Positions 26,437 to 34,761 of a DNA stretch of 64,000 nucleotides are shown piece by piece; positions within the stretch are counted from its first letter, which is position 1; every line of letters begins with the position of its first letter. The stretch is taken from positions 126,334 through 190,333 of the forward strand of contig CAJUIP010000001.1 of the NCBI GenBank assembly GCA_910586315.1. The letters are read 5' to 3'. Source of the stretch: an uncultured Lachnospiraceae bacterium. Its GTDB lineage: Bacteria > Bacillota > Clostridia > Lachnospirales > Lachnospiraceae. The notes below the pieces were generated by a model. The model ran no database searches. It had not been told where the DNA came from and worked only from the letters and a program-made list of their open reading frames with translations. A program made the position numbers and the translations under genes.

Positions 26437-27162
26437 ATGTTTAGAGTTGCATTATGTGATGATAATAGGGAATTTCTTGAATTAGTCAGGAAGAAGGTTG
26501 CAGAATATTGCAGACAAAAAGAAATTCAGGTCGAGTTAATTGTGTTTAATGACAGTGATCTTCTTGCGGAGGCAATTGAAAGGAACTATATATTTGATGC
26601 TTATATTTTGGATATTGAAATGCAAGACTATTCAGGAATAGAGCTTGCTAATATGATTAGAGAACGCTCCGATTTAGCATACATAGTTCTCTTGACAGCA
26701 TACTCCAGTTATGCTGTTTACGCTTGTGGCAGAGGTATTTTCAGGTATGTTGTAAAAGAAACTATGGATAGAGAATTGCCAATAGTTTTAGGAAGCCTCT
26801 TTAAAGCATTGGAACAGGTTAACAATAATAAATACTATGTCGTCCGGAACCAAAGGAGATATTTAAAATTTCTTCATAGAGAGGTGGTATATATTTGTAA
26901 GGAGCAGAAGAATGTTAAATTTGTGCTGAAGAATGGGAATAGTGTTAATGAAAGAACGACATTGGAAGAAGTTTATAAAAGACTATCTGAGGATGAAGAT
27001 TTTTTTCAGCTGGACAGAGGGATTATATTAAATCTTTTTTACGTTAGGGGTGTTGCGGGAGGAAGTGTCAAAATGGATACTGGGTTTGAAATAACTTCCA
27101 GTGTTAAGCATATTGAAGAGTTGAAGAAGCGTATGAATATATATTGGGGGAGAATTTTATGA
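26437..27162 (+). CDS. AgrA-like response regulator (REC-LytTR)
   Basis: A 241-residue regulator with a receiver domain (VALCDDN; phospho-acceptor Asp in ILDIEMQDYSGIELA) and a LytTR DNA-binding domain (RYLKFLHREVVYICKEQKNVKFVLKNG ... FFQLDRGIILNLFYV). LytTR proteins such as AgrA bind paired direct repeats. Its likely targets here are the repeat pairs at 3712, 29411 and 31859. The ATG at 26437 with GGGG eight bases upstream is preferred over a GTG at 26410. It overlaps the kinase gene by four bases. It is the only intact regulator for two kinases. Confidence 0.85.
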   Translation: MFRVALCDDNREFLELVRKKVAEYCRQKEIQVELIVFNDSDLLAEAIERNYIFDAYILDIEMQDYSGIELANMIRERSDLAYIVLLTAYSSYAVYACGRGIFRYVVKETMDRELPIVLGSLFKALEQVNNNKYYVVRNQRRYLKFLHREVVYICKEQKNVKFVLKNGNSVNERTTLEEVYKRLSEDEDFFQLDRGIILNLFYVRGVAGGSVKMDTGFEITSSVKHIEELKKRMNIYWGRIL

Positions 27163-28424
27163 TTCAGCTTTTGGAGATTGCAGCTTCATTCGCAGAAACA
27201 TTTTTTGGCCTTTGGTTCCCGGCAAAAGCACTTAAGAATGAGAGAATTGAATGGAAAAAAAGTATTGTGTCTACAATAGTTTTAACAATAATAGTGGGGA
27301 TTTTTAATCAATATGCGATTTTTTCTGTTTTAGTATCAATTGTGGGAATTGCTCTGATATCTGCAGGCGCATGCTGTATTTATCGGATTAAATATATTGA
27401 AATACTGCCAATGGTAGGATTTTACATGATGATGACATATGTATGTGATTTTCTGTGTCTTTCTATTATGGGAGTTGTGTTGCACATGCCAGAGTTTCCG
27501 GCTTATGCCGCTTCAAATTTATCGTGGCATCGAGCAATATTTTTGATTGTCACAAAAATCTTTACTTTTCTAACTATCAGTGTATTGGCTAAAACATATT
27601 TTAAATATGGTATCAAGCAATACAATGCTGTTTTATTTTATATTGGAGAATTAATAGCTTTGTATTACATGATAAGGAGAACATTATCTAACACAAATTT
27701 TGATGTCATTTTATTGTGGCTGGCTTTGTTTCTTTTGAACATATTAGGAATATATTCAGCTGTTCAGCGTTCGATTGCTGCGGATGAGAAAAAGGGGAGT
27801 CAGATAGAAAAAGAGAGAAATAGAATGCTTACAGAAGACTATAAATCATTATCGAACAGTTATAATTATAATCGGACATTTTATCACGATTTAAAAAATC
27901 AGTACTTGGTAATCAAAAGTTATTTGAAACAAAAAGAATATGGAAAAGCAGAGAAATATATGGAGAGTATACAGAATTTTAAGCATGAAGAAATAGTCGC
28001 ATATACAGGAAATGAAATTCTGGATTTGATATTATCACATAAAATCAGTGTTGCAAGACGACATGGAATAGATGTCAGTGTTACAGCCGAGGAAATTTTG
28101 CTTCCATTGACAGAACAAGAAATAGTGGCTCTTATTGCAAATATTCTTGATAATGCAATAGAAGCATGTCAAAAGGTTGAAGAGAGTAAGTGGATTGAAA
28201 TAATCATCAGACAGATAAAAGATGTCTCGTTTATTAAAATTTTAAACACTTATTTGGAAGAACCACAAATAAAGGATAATGCATTTTTATCGAAAAAGAA
28301 AGAGCAAAGCTTGCATGGTATTGGTTTAAACAGTGTAAAATCAACTATCAAAAAATATAGTGGAGAAATGGACATCAATCATGGAGGTGGGGTATTTAAA
28401 CTTACCCTTTCATTTTTTCATTAA
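27159..28424 (+). CDS. AgrC-like sensor histidine kinase 1 (GHKL)
   Basis: A 421-residue kinase with six or seven membrane spans in the first 210 residues, a coiled linker (KKGSQIEKERNRMLTEDY), the phospho-acceptor region FYHDLKNQYLVIKSYL, N-box NILDNAIEAC and G-box GIGLNSVKST. This is the AgrC type that senses cyclic peptides at its membrane domain. The ATG at 27159 overlaps the regulator stop (ATGA) and has GGGGGAG upstream; the same start context is kept in the second copy at 30222. The end overlaps the convergent gene at 28410 by 15 bases. Confidence 0.85.
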   Translation: MIQLLEIAASFAETFFGLWFPAKALKNERIEWKKSIVSTIVLTIIVGIFNQYAIFSVLVSIVGIALISAGACCIYRIKYIEILPMVGFYMMMTYVCDFLCLSIMGVVLHMPEFPAYAASNLSWHRAIFLIVTKIFTFLTISVLAKTYFKYGIKQYNAVLFYIGELIALYYMIRRTLSNTNFDVILLWLALFLLNILGIYSAVQRSIAADEKKGSQIEKERNRMLTEDYKSLSNSYNYNRTFYHDLKNQYLVIKSYLKQKEYGKAEKYMESIQNFKHEEIVAYTGNEILDLILSHKISVARRHGIDVSVTAEEILLPLTEQEIVALIANILDNAIEACQKVEESKWIEIIIRQIKDVSFIKILNTYLEEPQIKDNAFLSKKKEQSLHGIGLNSVKSTIKKYSGEMDINHGGGVFKLTLSFFH

Positions 28425-28943
28425 ACGATAAAACTTATTGTTGAAAACATCATTGAAAATTGTACAGTCAGCAGTAATAGTGAGAGTATAAAGGGCGGTA
28501 TAGGTACCGTCTTTTTTTGCGGTGTAATAATTGTATGTGCCCAAGTCATCATTTTCTACATGCAGTATGATCTCATTGATCGCTGATGTGATGGTGTGTG
28601 AATTATATGAAGAAGCAGGCCATCTGCCGATAATTGAACGTAACCTGTCTTTATTTAAGACTATACAGGAATTCATTTTTTGAAGTTCAGCAATATAATC
28701 AGCAGGTGTTCCGGATTTCAGTAAAACATAATCAAAAAGTTCTTTGTGCTCCAGATATCCGAACCCCAGTTTAAGATGCGCTATAATGTACTGTGCAGCC
28801 TCAGATATGTAGGTATTAGACTGCGAGGACTTAGACAGGAATAGGAGATCTTTGATAAGTTTGCTGATAGAGGGATTAGATGGATTTTTGCTGTATAATC
28901 CGGCTAATAATACTTTTTTAGTTTGAATTTCTAAAGAATCCAT
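28410..28943 (-). CDS. Unknown 177-residue protein convergent with the kinase
   Basis: The family is not recognised. The protein is helical at the N-terminus (KLIKDLLFLSKSS, EAAQYIIAHLKLGFGYLEHKELFDYVLL) with a C-terminal part carrying RWPASSYNSHTITSAINEIILHVEND and many Tyr/Thr. No signal peptide or membrane span is seen. Decayed copies lie at 31494-31668 and 35278-35505, so it has been duplicated with the kinase/XRE block. A divergent XRE regulator starts 115 bases away, suggesting co-regulation. Its persistence next to agr genes makes a regulatory role plausible, but nothing shows it. Confidence 0.6.
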   Translation of the reverse strand: MDSLEIQTKKVLLAGLYSKNPSNPSISKLIKDLLFLSKSSQSNTYISEAAQYIIAHLKLGFGYLEHKELFDYVLLKSGTPADYIAELQKMNSCIVLNKDRLRSIIGRWPASSYNSHTITSAINEIILHVENDDLGTYNYYTAKKDGTYTALYTLTITADCTIFNDVFNNKFYRLMKK

Positions 28944-29058
28944 ATTTTATACTCCTTTAAAATGCGTAATACACAATTATTTATTGCATAATACACATTA
29001 TACAATTATTTCTTGAATTGGTAAACTACAAAATAGAAATATAACAGGAGTAATATAT

Positions 29059-29409
29059 ATGGAAAAAAAGATAACTTTTAAGGGTGATGCTGAAATTGGT
29101 CGCAGGGTAAGAGTAATAAGAGAAAATAAATCAATGACACAACGGAAACTGGCAGAAAAAGTCATGGTTTCTCCTAGTTCTATTGCACGTCTTGAATCTG
29201 GACAGACTATGGTGTCTGTATTTACAATAATAAGAATAGCAGAGGTATTAAATACTCCTGTATCATTTTTGCTGTCAGGATGTGCAGAGGATTTAGATTT
29301 GTCTGGAATTACGGAAATAGTCAAAAAATTGGATCGCTGTACACCAGAGCAAAGAGAAATGCTCCTTCAGGGTTTTGAACATATTTTGGATGCTTTTTTT
29401 CTAACCTAA
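29059..29409 (+). CDS. XRE-family transcriptional regulator
   Basis: A 116-residue protein with an N-terminal helix-turn-helix of the phage repressor type (GRRVRVIRENKSMTQRKLAEKVMVSPSSIARLESGQTMVSVFTIIRIAEVL) and a 45-residue C-terminal helical tail. ACAGGAG precedes the ATG. It is divergent from the 177-residue unknown gene and may control that intergenic region. A decayed copy of its C-terminal part lies at 31673-31873. Confidence 0.85.
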   Translation: MEKKITFKGDAEIGRRVRVIRENKSMTQRKLAEKVMVSPSSIARLESGQTMVSVFTIIRIAEVLNTPVSFLLSGCAEDLDLSGITEIVKKLDRCTPEQREMLLQGFEHILDAFFLT

Positions 29410-29410
29410 A

Positions 29411-29470
29411 TTCGAAGACTTTTTGGTATAAGTTCAAGGACATTATACCAATGAAATAACTTATTTATAT
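29411..29470 (+). promoter_or_regulatory. LytTR-type direct repeats after agr copy 1 (orphaned promoter)
   Basis: TTCGAAGACTT (29411-29421) and TTCAAGGACAT (29433-29443) repeat with the 22-base period seen before agrB. The following TTATAT could be a weak -10. IS630 debris begins straight after, where agrB and agrD would be expected, so this appears to be an agrBD promoter that lost its genes. Confidence 0.5.
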
Positions 29471-29591
29471 TTAGTTAAAATATCTTTATCTATGGGACCA
29501 AACTTGGGGTAGAGCGATTTTAGTTTGGTTCTGGCTTATCATTTGTAAACTGCTGTTGGATGCAGGCTGTATATGCATTGCGGTCACCCTC

Positions 29592-29825
29592 TCATGCGGC
29601 CAGTTCCTTCCGCAGCAATTCTATTCTCTCAATCCTGCGGGACAGGCACTGCCGCGTCATGACATTAAGCTCTATTTCGGTAATGTTCAGCCAGTTACCA
29701 TGCTTTGGAGTATAATGGATTTTCTCTGCCCAGTCAACGGCAGTTTGGTGTTCCCGAACGCTTACATGCCTCACACCGCCCAATGGCTCCACAAAGGTAA
29801 AGACGCTACAGGCGCCGTTATGCAT
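29592..29825 (-). pseudogene. IS630-family transposase C-terminal fragment
   Basis: The minus-strand frame contains the IS630 end block HYTPKHGNWLNITEIELNVM followed by RQCLSRRI, including the last catalytic acidic residue (E in EIELN). The first two thirds are absent. It points away from the IS630 fragment at 29911 and is therefore from a different copy or a rearrangement. Confidence 0.75.
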
Positions 29826-29838
29826 ATATTCACAATCC

Positions 29839-29906
29839 TATATTTAGTCAAATAATTATTCCATATAATGCCATCCTGTGCTATACTAAAAAGAAACGAC
29901 GGTGGC
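29839..29906 (+). repeat. IS630 left end with promoter-like sequence (copy at 35672-35739)
   Basis: TATATTTAG, AAATAATTATTCCATATAAT, CATCCTGTGCTATACT and AAAAAGAAA recur almost unchanged at 35672-35739. Here the block directly precedes an IS630 transposase start. TTATTC and TATACT-like boxes suggest it carries the transposase promoter. Confidence 0.6.
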
Positions 29907-29910
29907 AATT

Positions 29911-30183
29911 ATGGCAAGACCTAAGAAATATATCATTAAACTCAGTGACGAGGAGTGGGCGACAGTTCGAAAAACAATCCGCAACAAGAAAACTTGTAAA
30001 ACAGTTTTGAAGCACTGCCAGAAACATCAACGCCAATTCCAGTGCTGTACTGCAAAAAGTGGACGGGCGTGCCGAAGCGCGTATTATTCAGATGGCCTGC
30101 GGTCCTGTCTCAGAAGGACATTCGCGCTGGATATTCCAGATGCTGGAAGAGAAAGACCGCATTGAACTTGACACATCAAGAAA
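29911..30183 (+). pseudogene. IS630-family transposase N-terminal and middle remnant
   Basis: MARPKKYIIKLSDEEWATVRK at the start is the typical IS630 N-terminus. A deletion and frameshift near 30020 join this to a later segment (VDGRAEARIIQMACGPVSEGHSRW, RIELDTS) read in another frame. The remnant ends where the last codons of a response regulator gene begin, so it has replaced that gene. Confidence 0.7.
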
Positions 30184-30225
30184 TTGGAAAAAAGTATAAA
30201 CAGATATTTAGGGAGAATTTTATGA
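30184..30225 (+). pseudogene. Last 13 codons of a second AgrA-like regulator
   Basis: The frame LEKSINRYLGRIL-stop aligns with the end of the intact regulator (LKKRMNIYWGRIL-stop) and has the same four-base overlap with the kinase ATG. The rest of the regulator gene is gone; IS630 sequence adjoins directly. Confidence 0.65.
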
Positions 30226-31493
30226 TTTATTTATGGGAAGTTGCTGCTTCATTTACAGAAACATTCCTAGGGATCTGGTTTCCAGCAAAAGCTTTGGAGA
30301 ATAAGAAAATTAGTCTCAAAAAAAATGTCTTATTTGCTGTTTTTCTAACATTAGTAGTAGCGATTCTTAATCAATATGCAATTTTTTCTGTATTAACTTC
30401 AATATTAGGAATAATATTGTTATCATGTGGGACAAGTTTTGTTTATAGGATAAAATATTTTTATGTACTTCCAATGATGGGCTTTTATATGGTGCTGATT
30501 TATTTATATGATTTTCTTATTCTCTCTTTTTTGGGAATTTTATTGAATAGACCTGATTTTGCAATATATGCCACATCTAATTTATCCAGCCAGAGAGTAC
30601 TGTTTTTGATAATTTCAAAAAGTGTACTGATTTTAGGGAGTCTTTTTATTGCAAAACTGTATTTCAAATTTAGTCTTAAACGTTATGCGATTGTTCTATT
30701 TTATCTTAGTGAAAGTATTATTTTGTTTTACATGGTGATGCGAACATTATCTAATGCAGATATAGATATTTTCCTATTATGGTTATTTTTATTACTTTTG
30801 AATGCGGCAGGAATATATTCTGCGGCGCAACACTCAATAGCCATCGAACAGAAAGAAAATAATTCCATTGAAAAGAAAAAAAATAAGCTATTAGCGGAAG
30901 ACTATAAATCATTAATGAGTAACTATAATCATAAGCGTATATTTTATCATGATTTAAAGAATCAATATTTGGTAATAAAAAGTTATTTGGAACAGGAAGA
31001 GTACAAAAAGGTAGAAGAGTATATAAAAAAAATGCATAGCTTTAGTCACGAGGTGGAAATATCGACATACACAGGTATTGATATCTTAGATCTAATACTC
31101 TCCCATAAAGTATATTTGGCAAGAGAGCAGGGAAGTAATGTTAATATCATGGCTGAGCCAATTCGGTTAAGGTTGACAGAAGTAGAAATAGTAGCTATTA
31201 TGTCTAACATTCTCGATAATGCAATTGAAGCATGTCAAGAAGTAAAAGAAAATGAAAAATGGATCCAAGTAGTTATTCGGCAGATAGGGGATATATCTTT
31301 TATTAAGATTGCAAATAGCTGCATCCCCCCAAATAATGCAGAAAGTAATGTTTTGATGTCTAGAAAAAAAGATCATGAAGTACATGGTATTGGTCTTATA
31401 AGTGTACAATCAATTGTTGAAAAATATGGTGGTGCAGTTGACGTAAATTATGGAGATGAAGAGTTTACAATCGCTATATCATTTTTTAATTAG
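30222..31493 (+). CDS. AgrC-like sensor histidine kinase 2 (GHKL)
   Basis: A 423-residue paralog of the kinase at 27159 along its whole length. It keeps six or seven membrane spans, the FYHDLKNQYLVIKSYL phospho-acceptor block, NILDNAIEAC and GIGLISVQSI. The membrane sensor half has diverged more than the catalytic half, as expected if it sees a different peptide. GGGAG precedes the ATG. Its own regulator is missing, so it may signal through the regulator at 26437, or be an orphan read from an IS-derived promoter. It lies upstream of agrB and agrD. Confidence 0.85.
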   Translation: MIYLWEVAASFTETFLGIWFPAKALENKKISLKKNVLFAVFLTLVVAILNQYAIFSVLTSILGIILLSCGTSFVYRIKYFYVLPMMGFYMVLIYLYDFLILSFLGILLNRPDFAIYATSNLSSQRVLFLIISKSVLILGSLFIAKLYFKFSLKRYAIVLFYLSESIILFYMVMRTLSNADIDIFLLWLFLLLLNAAGIYSAAQHSIAIEQKENNSIEKKKNKLLAEDYKSLMSNYNHKRIFYHDLKNQYLVIKSYLEQEEYKKVEEYIKKMHSFSHEVEISTYTGIDILDLILSHKVYLAREQGSNVNIMAEPIRLRLTEVEIVAIMSNILDNAIEACQEVKENEKWIQVVIRQIGDISFIKIANSCIPPNNAESNVLMSRKKDHEVHGIGLISVQSIVEKYGGAVDVNYGDEEFTIAISFFN

Positions 31494-31668
31494 ACGACAA
31501 AATTTATTATTAAAGACATCATTGAGAATATAATTACTTCGATAATTATGTGAGAATAATACGGAGAAGCCGACTACTGTCCGATAATAGAATGTAGTCG
31601 CTTTTTGTTTAGAGCAATTGGTGAATTTATTTTCTGAAGTTCTGCTATACAATTTGCAGATACACCTG
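31494..31668 (-). pseudogene. Decayed copy of the 177-residue unknown gene
   Basis: Sequence after kinase 2 matches both ends of the 28410-28943 gene at the DNA level (ACGACAAAATTTATTATT, GACATCATTGA; later CCGATAATAGAATGTA and TTTTCTGAAGTTCTGC) but the middle is deleted and no frame remains. Confidence 0.6.
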
Positions 31669-31672
31669 GTTA

Positions 31673-31873
31673 ATGCATGAATATTCTTGCGCGATGGCTT
31701 CTTCTGTAATTTTGCTTTTGCAGTCAGGATGTGAATCGGATTTAAAAATGTCAGGGATTATGGAGAGTGCAAAGAAATTAAAACGATGTTCACCAGAGCA
31801 AATAGAAATTTTGCTTCAAAGCTTTGGGAAAATTTCAGACGCTTTTTTCTTATTTAATTTCAAGGACATTTAG
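31673..31873 (+). pseudogene. Decayed XRE regulator copy (C-terminal part)
   Basis: SVILLLQSGCESDLKMSGIMES, then LKRCSPEQIEILLQSF and ISDAFF, align with the C-terminal half of the XRE protein at 29059. The DNA-binding half is missing. It confirms that the kinase, unknown and XRE genes were duplicated as a block. Confidence 0.7.
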
Positions 31874-31923
31874 TACAATATTCAAGGACATGACTCTCCA
31901 GAGTACCAGTTTGGAGCTATAAT
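31859..31923 (+). promoter_or_regulatory. agrBD promoter with LytTR-type direct repeats
   Basis: TTCAAGGACAT occurs twice, at 31859-31869 and 31881-31891 (22-base period), followed by a perfect TATAAT at 31918-31923 and no good -35 box. This is the expected layout of a promoter that needs an AgrA-like activator bound just upstream. agrB starts 27 bases after the -10. Confidence 0.65.
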
Positions 31924-31949
31924 AGTAAAAAGCTTAGCGAGGAAGATTT

Positions 31950-32525
31950 ATGTTATTATTATCAAAAAAGAGTACAGAAATATTATTAAGGCATGGGAAA
32001 ATAGATGATACTCAAATTGGTTTGTATGAGTATGGATTTGAATTATTGTTTTCTACGATAAGTACTTTGAGTTTTGTGCTTCTATTGAGCATATTGTACA
32101 GTTATGTTAGTCATGCATGTATTTTTTTGCTGTATTTTATTCCCATTAGAATTACGGCCGGAGGATATCATGCTAAATCCTATAGCAGGTGTTTTATTTT
32201 GACGAATTTTATTGCCATAATGTGTATTGTTATTTCGAATTGTTTATGGGAAGTAAAGTCTGTATCTTTGGAAATTTTTTTGATGACAGGGTTTATAGTA
32301 GCATGTAAATACATATGGGACAATGCACCGATAATACCAGAGAAGTACAGGGAAAAAACAAATCGATATGATGTGAATAGAAGATATGCACATTATATAA
32401 TTATGTTAGAAATTATATTTGCTATTTTTCTAATGATTTGGCATTATCGTTTTGCATTCATAGCAATCATTACAACCTATTTGGTTGCAATTATGATAAA
32501 AATAGCTAAGAAAGGGGGGATATGA
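31950..32525 (+). CDS. agrB: AgrB-like peptidase and exporter
   Basis: A 191-residue membrane protein of the AgrB family, which cuts the C-terminal tail from AgrD and forms the cyclic peptide. The family block RITAGGYHAKSYSRC is present with catalytic His74 and Cys81 spaced by seven residues as in the characterised enzymes. Five or six hydrophobic spans and the basic C-terminus are normal. GAGGAAG precedes the ATG. The downstream agrD starts two bases after its stop. Confidence 0.9.
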   Translation: MLLLSKKSTEILLRHGKIDDTQIGLYEYGFELLFSTISTLSFVLLLSILYSYVSHACIFLLYFIPIRITAGGYHAKSYSRCFILTNFIAIMCIVISNCLWEVKSVSLEIFLMTGFIVACKYIWDNAPIIPEKYREKTNRYDVNRRYAHYIIMLEIIFAIFLMIWHYRFAFIAIITTYLVAIMIKIAKKGGI

Positions 32526-32526
32526 T

Positions 32527-32646
32527 TTGGATACAATACTTACATTTATTACATGGTTTATTGAAAAAGTAGCGATGTCAGGAGCTGGATTTTTCTCTTG
32601 GGGAGCTGGATATCAGCCTGAAGTGCCGGAAGAACTGCTTAAGTAA
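32527..32646 (+). CDS. agrD: AgrD-like autoinducing peptide precursor (39 residues, no Cys)
   Basis: A TTG at 32527, behind the AGGGGGGA ribosome site inside the agrB end, opens a 39-codon frame. It has an amphipathic N-terminal helix (DTILTFITWFIEKVAMSG), a short core (AGFFSWGAGYQ) and the acidic tail PEVPEELLK typical of AgrD. The Cys normally used for the thiolactone is absent; Ser24 in FFSWGAGY could form a lactone, or the peptide may be linear. A nearby ATG (32523) is in another frame and stops early. Position and tail make the call firm despite its size. Confidence 0.75.
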   Translation: MDTILTFITWFIEKVAMSGAGFFSWGAGYQPEVPEELLK

Positions 32647-32760
32647 TGAAAAGGGGCTAATTTAAGTTTTTTACTTAAGTATGCTATTGAGAAAGTAAAG
32701 CAATACTGTATAGTTGAACTGTTCCCCGTCAAGTAGACAGTAAAAAAGTATAAGTCCTTT

Positions 32761-32786
32761 CTGCCGGTAGGTTCGCCTGCTGGCAG
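32761..32786. repeat. Hairpin CTGCCGGTAGG / CCTGCTGGCAG
   Basis: An inverted repeat with two non-Watson-Crick positions around a TTCG loop. It follows agrD by about 115 bases and lies at the edge of ISL3 debris. It could end the agrBD transcript, though no long T-run follows. Confidence 0.4.
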
Positions 32787-32822
32787 TCTTTACGTTACCT
32801 GTAAAAGGGCTTCCGTATTTTT

Positions 32823-33058
32823 CTACAAATTGAGCATGGTATCATAAATATGCTGCTTCTTAAAGGCAAAATCATCTATGCCTATTACATCACTTACTTC
32901 CCAACATGGAATAATTTCATATCTTTTCAGGAGTAATTTTATATCGGCACACTCATTTATTCTGATTCCCAATATACGACAAATGCGGGTACAGCCTTTA
33001 CCGTTTGTTTACAGAGTCAATGTGCAGGTAAAGTCAGCACATTCTTCTATCATACTGA
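32823..33058 (-). pseudogene. ISL3-family transposase fragment
   Basis: The minus strand reads KGCTRICRILGIRINECADIK, then CWEVSDVIGIDDFAFKKQHIYDT; IGIDDFAFKK is the ISL3 block around the first catalytic Asp. An in-frame stop lies upstream of it and another right after it, so only a fragment remains. Confidence 0.65.
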
Positions 33059-33336
33059 ATATTCTTGCACAGTGAAACTGCATATTTGGGCTTTTTAAAC
33101 AGGATATTCAGTGATTGAAATGAGAGCATCTGTCTATGAATGGTATGAAAAAGGGTGTGATGCAAAACTATATGGCGTTTGATGGGGACGGGCTGAAAAA
33201 GCAGTGGGTATGGATTAATGATAAGATAAAGAAGGAGAGATAAGAATAGCACTTTTGTATGAAAGAGTAAATATCAGCTATGCGAGAGTGAATTCCACCA
33301 CATAAAAGGGAGCGGTGGAATTTAAAATTTCATTTT

Positions 33337-33402
33337 TCATCCTGTCAAAAAAGAAAAAATATCCTTGATTTTATCTTTGTATTGTTCTAAAATAATGTTC
33401 AT
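33337..33402 (-). pseudogene. Truncated leader of an element-encoded protein, second copy
   Basis: A 21-residue frame (MNIILEQYKDKIKDIFSF...) of the same length as the one at 2941-3006 runs into the same GGAATTTAAAATTTCAT block, which folds into a hairpin (AATTCCACC..GGTGGAATT, 33291-33325). Both appear to be deletion derivatives of one element. Confidence 0.35.
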
Positions 33403-33593
33403 AGGATCATCCTTTCGTATGAATGCTTGCAGGGGAATTTAGTTCCCGATGGATTGGTACACAGATACCGTATATGTGCATTATAGCACAGTGCATCTAC
33501 GAATAGGATGATTTTTTTTATTTTGATTGCAGCCAACGGTTGCGGTATGGTATAGTTATATGTAAATTGCAAGTTGTAAGGGAGATAAAAACT

Positions 33594-33986
33594 ATGGATA
33601 ATAAATGGAGAGAATTATATGATGCAGCAAAACAGGTATTAAAACCACGAGACGTTTCTAAAATTATTGAGGCGGGTAGAGTTTCCGCAGAAGTACAATC
33701 AGCATCGGGCAAAATATATGTTGGAATTTGTGTAGATACAGCATGTACATTAGGTATATGTGCTGAACGTAATGCTATTTTTAACATGATTACTAATGGA
33801 GAAGATGCTATTAAGCGAGTTGTTGCTATTGATAGAGATAGTAAAACCGTTCCCCCATGTGGAGCGTGTCGAGAGTTTATGGCACAGTTAATGCCAGAAG
33901 AATACAGAAAAATTGAGATAATGATGGATTATGAAAATAAGAGGATAGCAACCCTCGGAGATTTAACACCTGAATGGTGGATATAA
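33594..33986 (+). CDS. Cytidine-deaminase-fold protein
   Basis: A 130-residue zinc deaminase with CAERNAIFN (zinc ligand Cys and catalytic Glu) and PPCGACREF (two zinc Cys), the order of the cytidine deaminase/blasticidin S deaminase group. The loop before the CAE motif and the C-terminus (LTPEWWI) differ from housekeeping Cdd, so a role in drug or modified-nucleoside detoxification is possible. GGGAG lies eight bases before the ATG. No operon partner except the following pseudogene. Confidence 0.75.
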   Translation: MDNKWRELYDAAKQVLKPRDVSKIIEAGRVSAEVQSASGKIYVGICVDTACTLGICAERNAIFNMITNGEDAIKRVVAIDRDSKTVPPCGACREFMAQLMPEEYRKIEIMMDYENKRIATLGDLTPEWWI

Positions 33987-34020
33987 TCATACTATCAAAT
34001 TCAAATTTGTAAGGGGTATT

Positions 34021-34461
34021 ATGCCACTTAATACAGCAGAAATTTTTGAATTATTATTCGATAAAGATAATAATGTTGCATACAAAGCATTACAAGAATT
34101 GCAAAAAGAAAGCATCGAAACAGAATATGTTTATCCTTATATGGATAGATTAAGCAATATGCTTGATAGTGATAATTCTTATGTTCGTACAAGAGGGCTT
34201 ACACTGATTGTCTATAGTGCAAAATGGGATAAAATTGATGAAATCATTGATAACTATTTAAAGCACATAACAGATATTAAACCCATTACAGCAAGATAAT
34301 GTATTAAACTGTTGCCGATTATTGCAAAGGATAAACCAGAATTGAGAAATGATATTTTTTCTGCACTTCGTAAAGCTAATGTCTGTATTTATGATGACAG
34401 TATGCAACTATTAATTTATAAGGATATCCAAAAGGTATTGAAAGAAATAGAAAAATTATAA
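34021..34461 (+). pseudogene. HEAT-like (SufBD-annotated) protein broken by a nonsense codon
   Basis: The frame encodes a 146-residue all-helical protein of a clostridial family often labelled SufBD protein, with ENSYVRTRG-like DNSYVRTRGLTLI and KPITAR. The codon after TAR is TAA at 34297-34299 where relatives have Gln (CAA), then the same frame continues open (CIKLLPIIAKDKPELRNDI) to a natural TAA at 34459-34461. A single C to T change accounts for it. Confidence 0.65.
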
Positions 34462-34761
34462 AATGCTAATTTCAATTTATAAAGTTAATTCGCAAACTGT
34501 TCTGAAAGTACGGACAGATAAATATTCATTATTGTTGCATTTACAGACATTGGAAATATGAAAGCGAATTGGGAAATATTCATAACCCATAATGCTAAAT
34601 CCAAAAAACATGAAAAAAGTCTACCTATTTGTTTTGTATATGGCAGGTGGGCTTTTTTCTTTGTCATAGAAACCATTATCTTGATGACATTGCACATACG
34701 CCTGATATGCCGGAAAAATACTGTCCCCTGTATTGATTCAAAAGCAGAGAAGTAAGAACAG

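Noticed and set aside
32523..32573. agrD starting at the ATG overlapping the agrB stop
   Set aside because: That frame ends after 16 codons and lacks the AgrD tail; the TTG frame four bases later gives a proper precursor.
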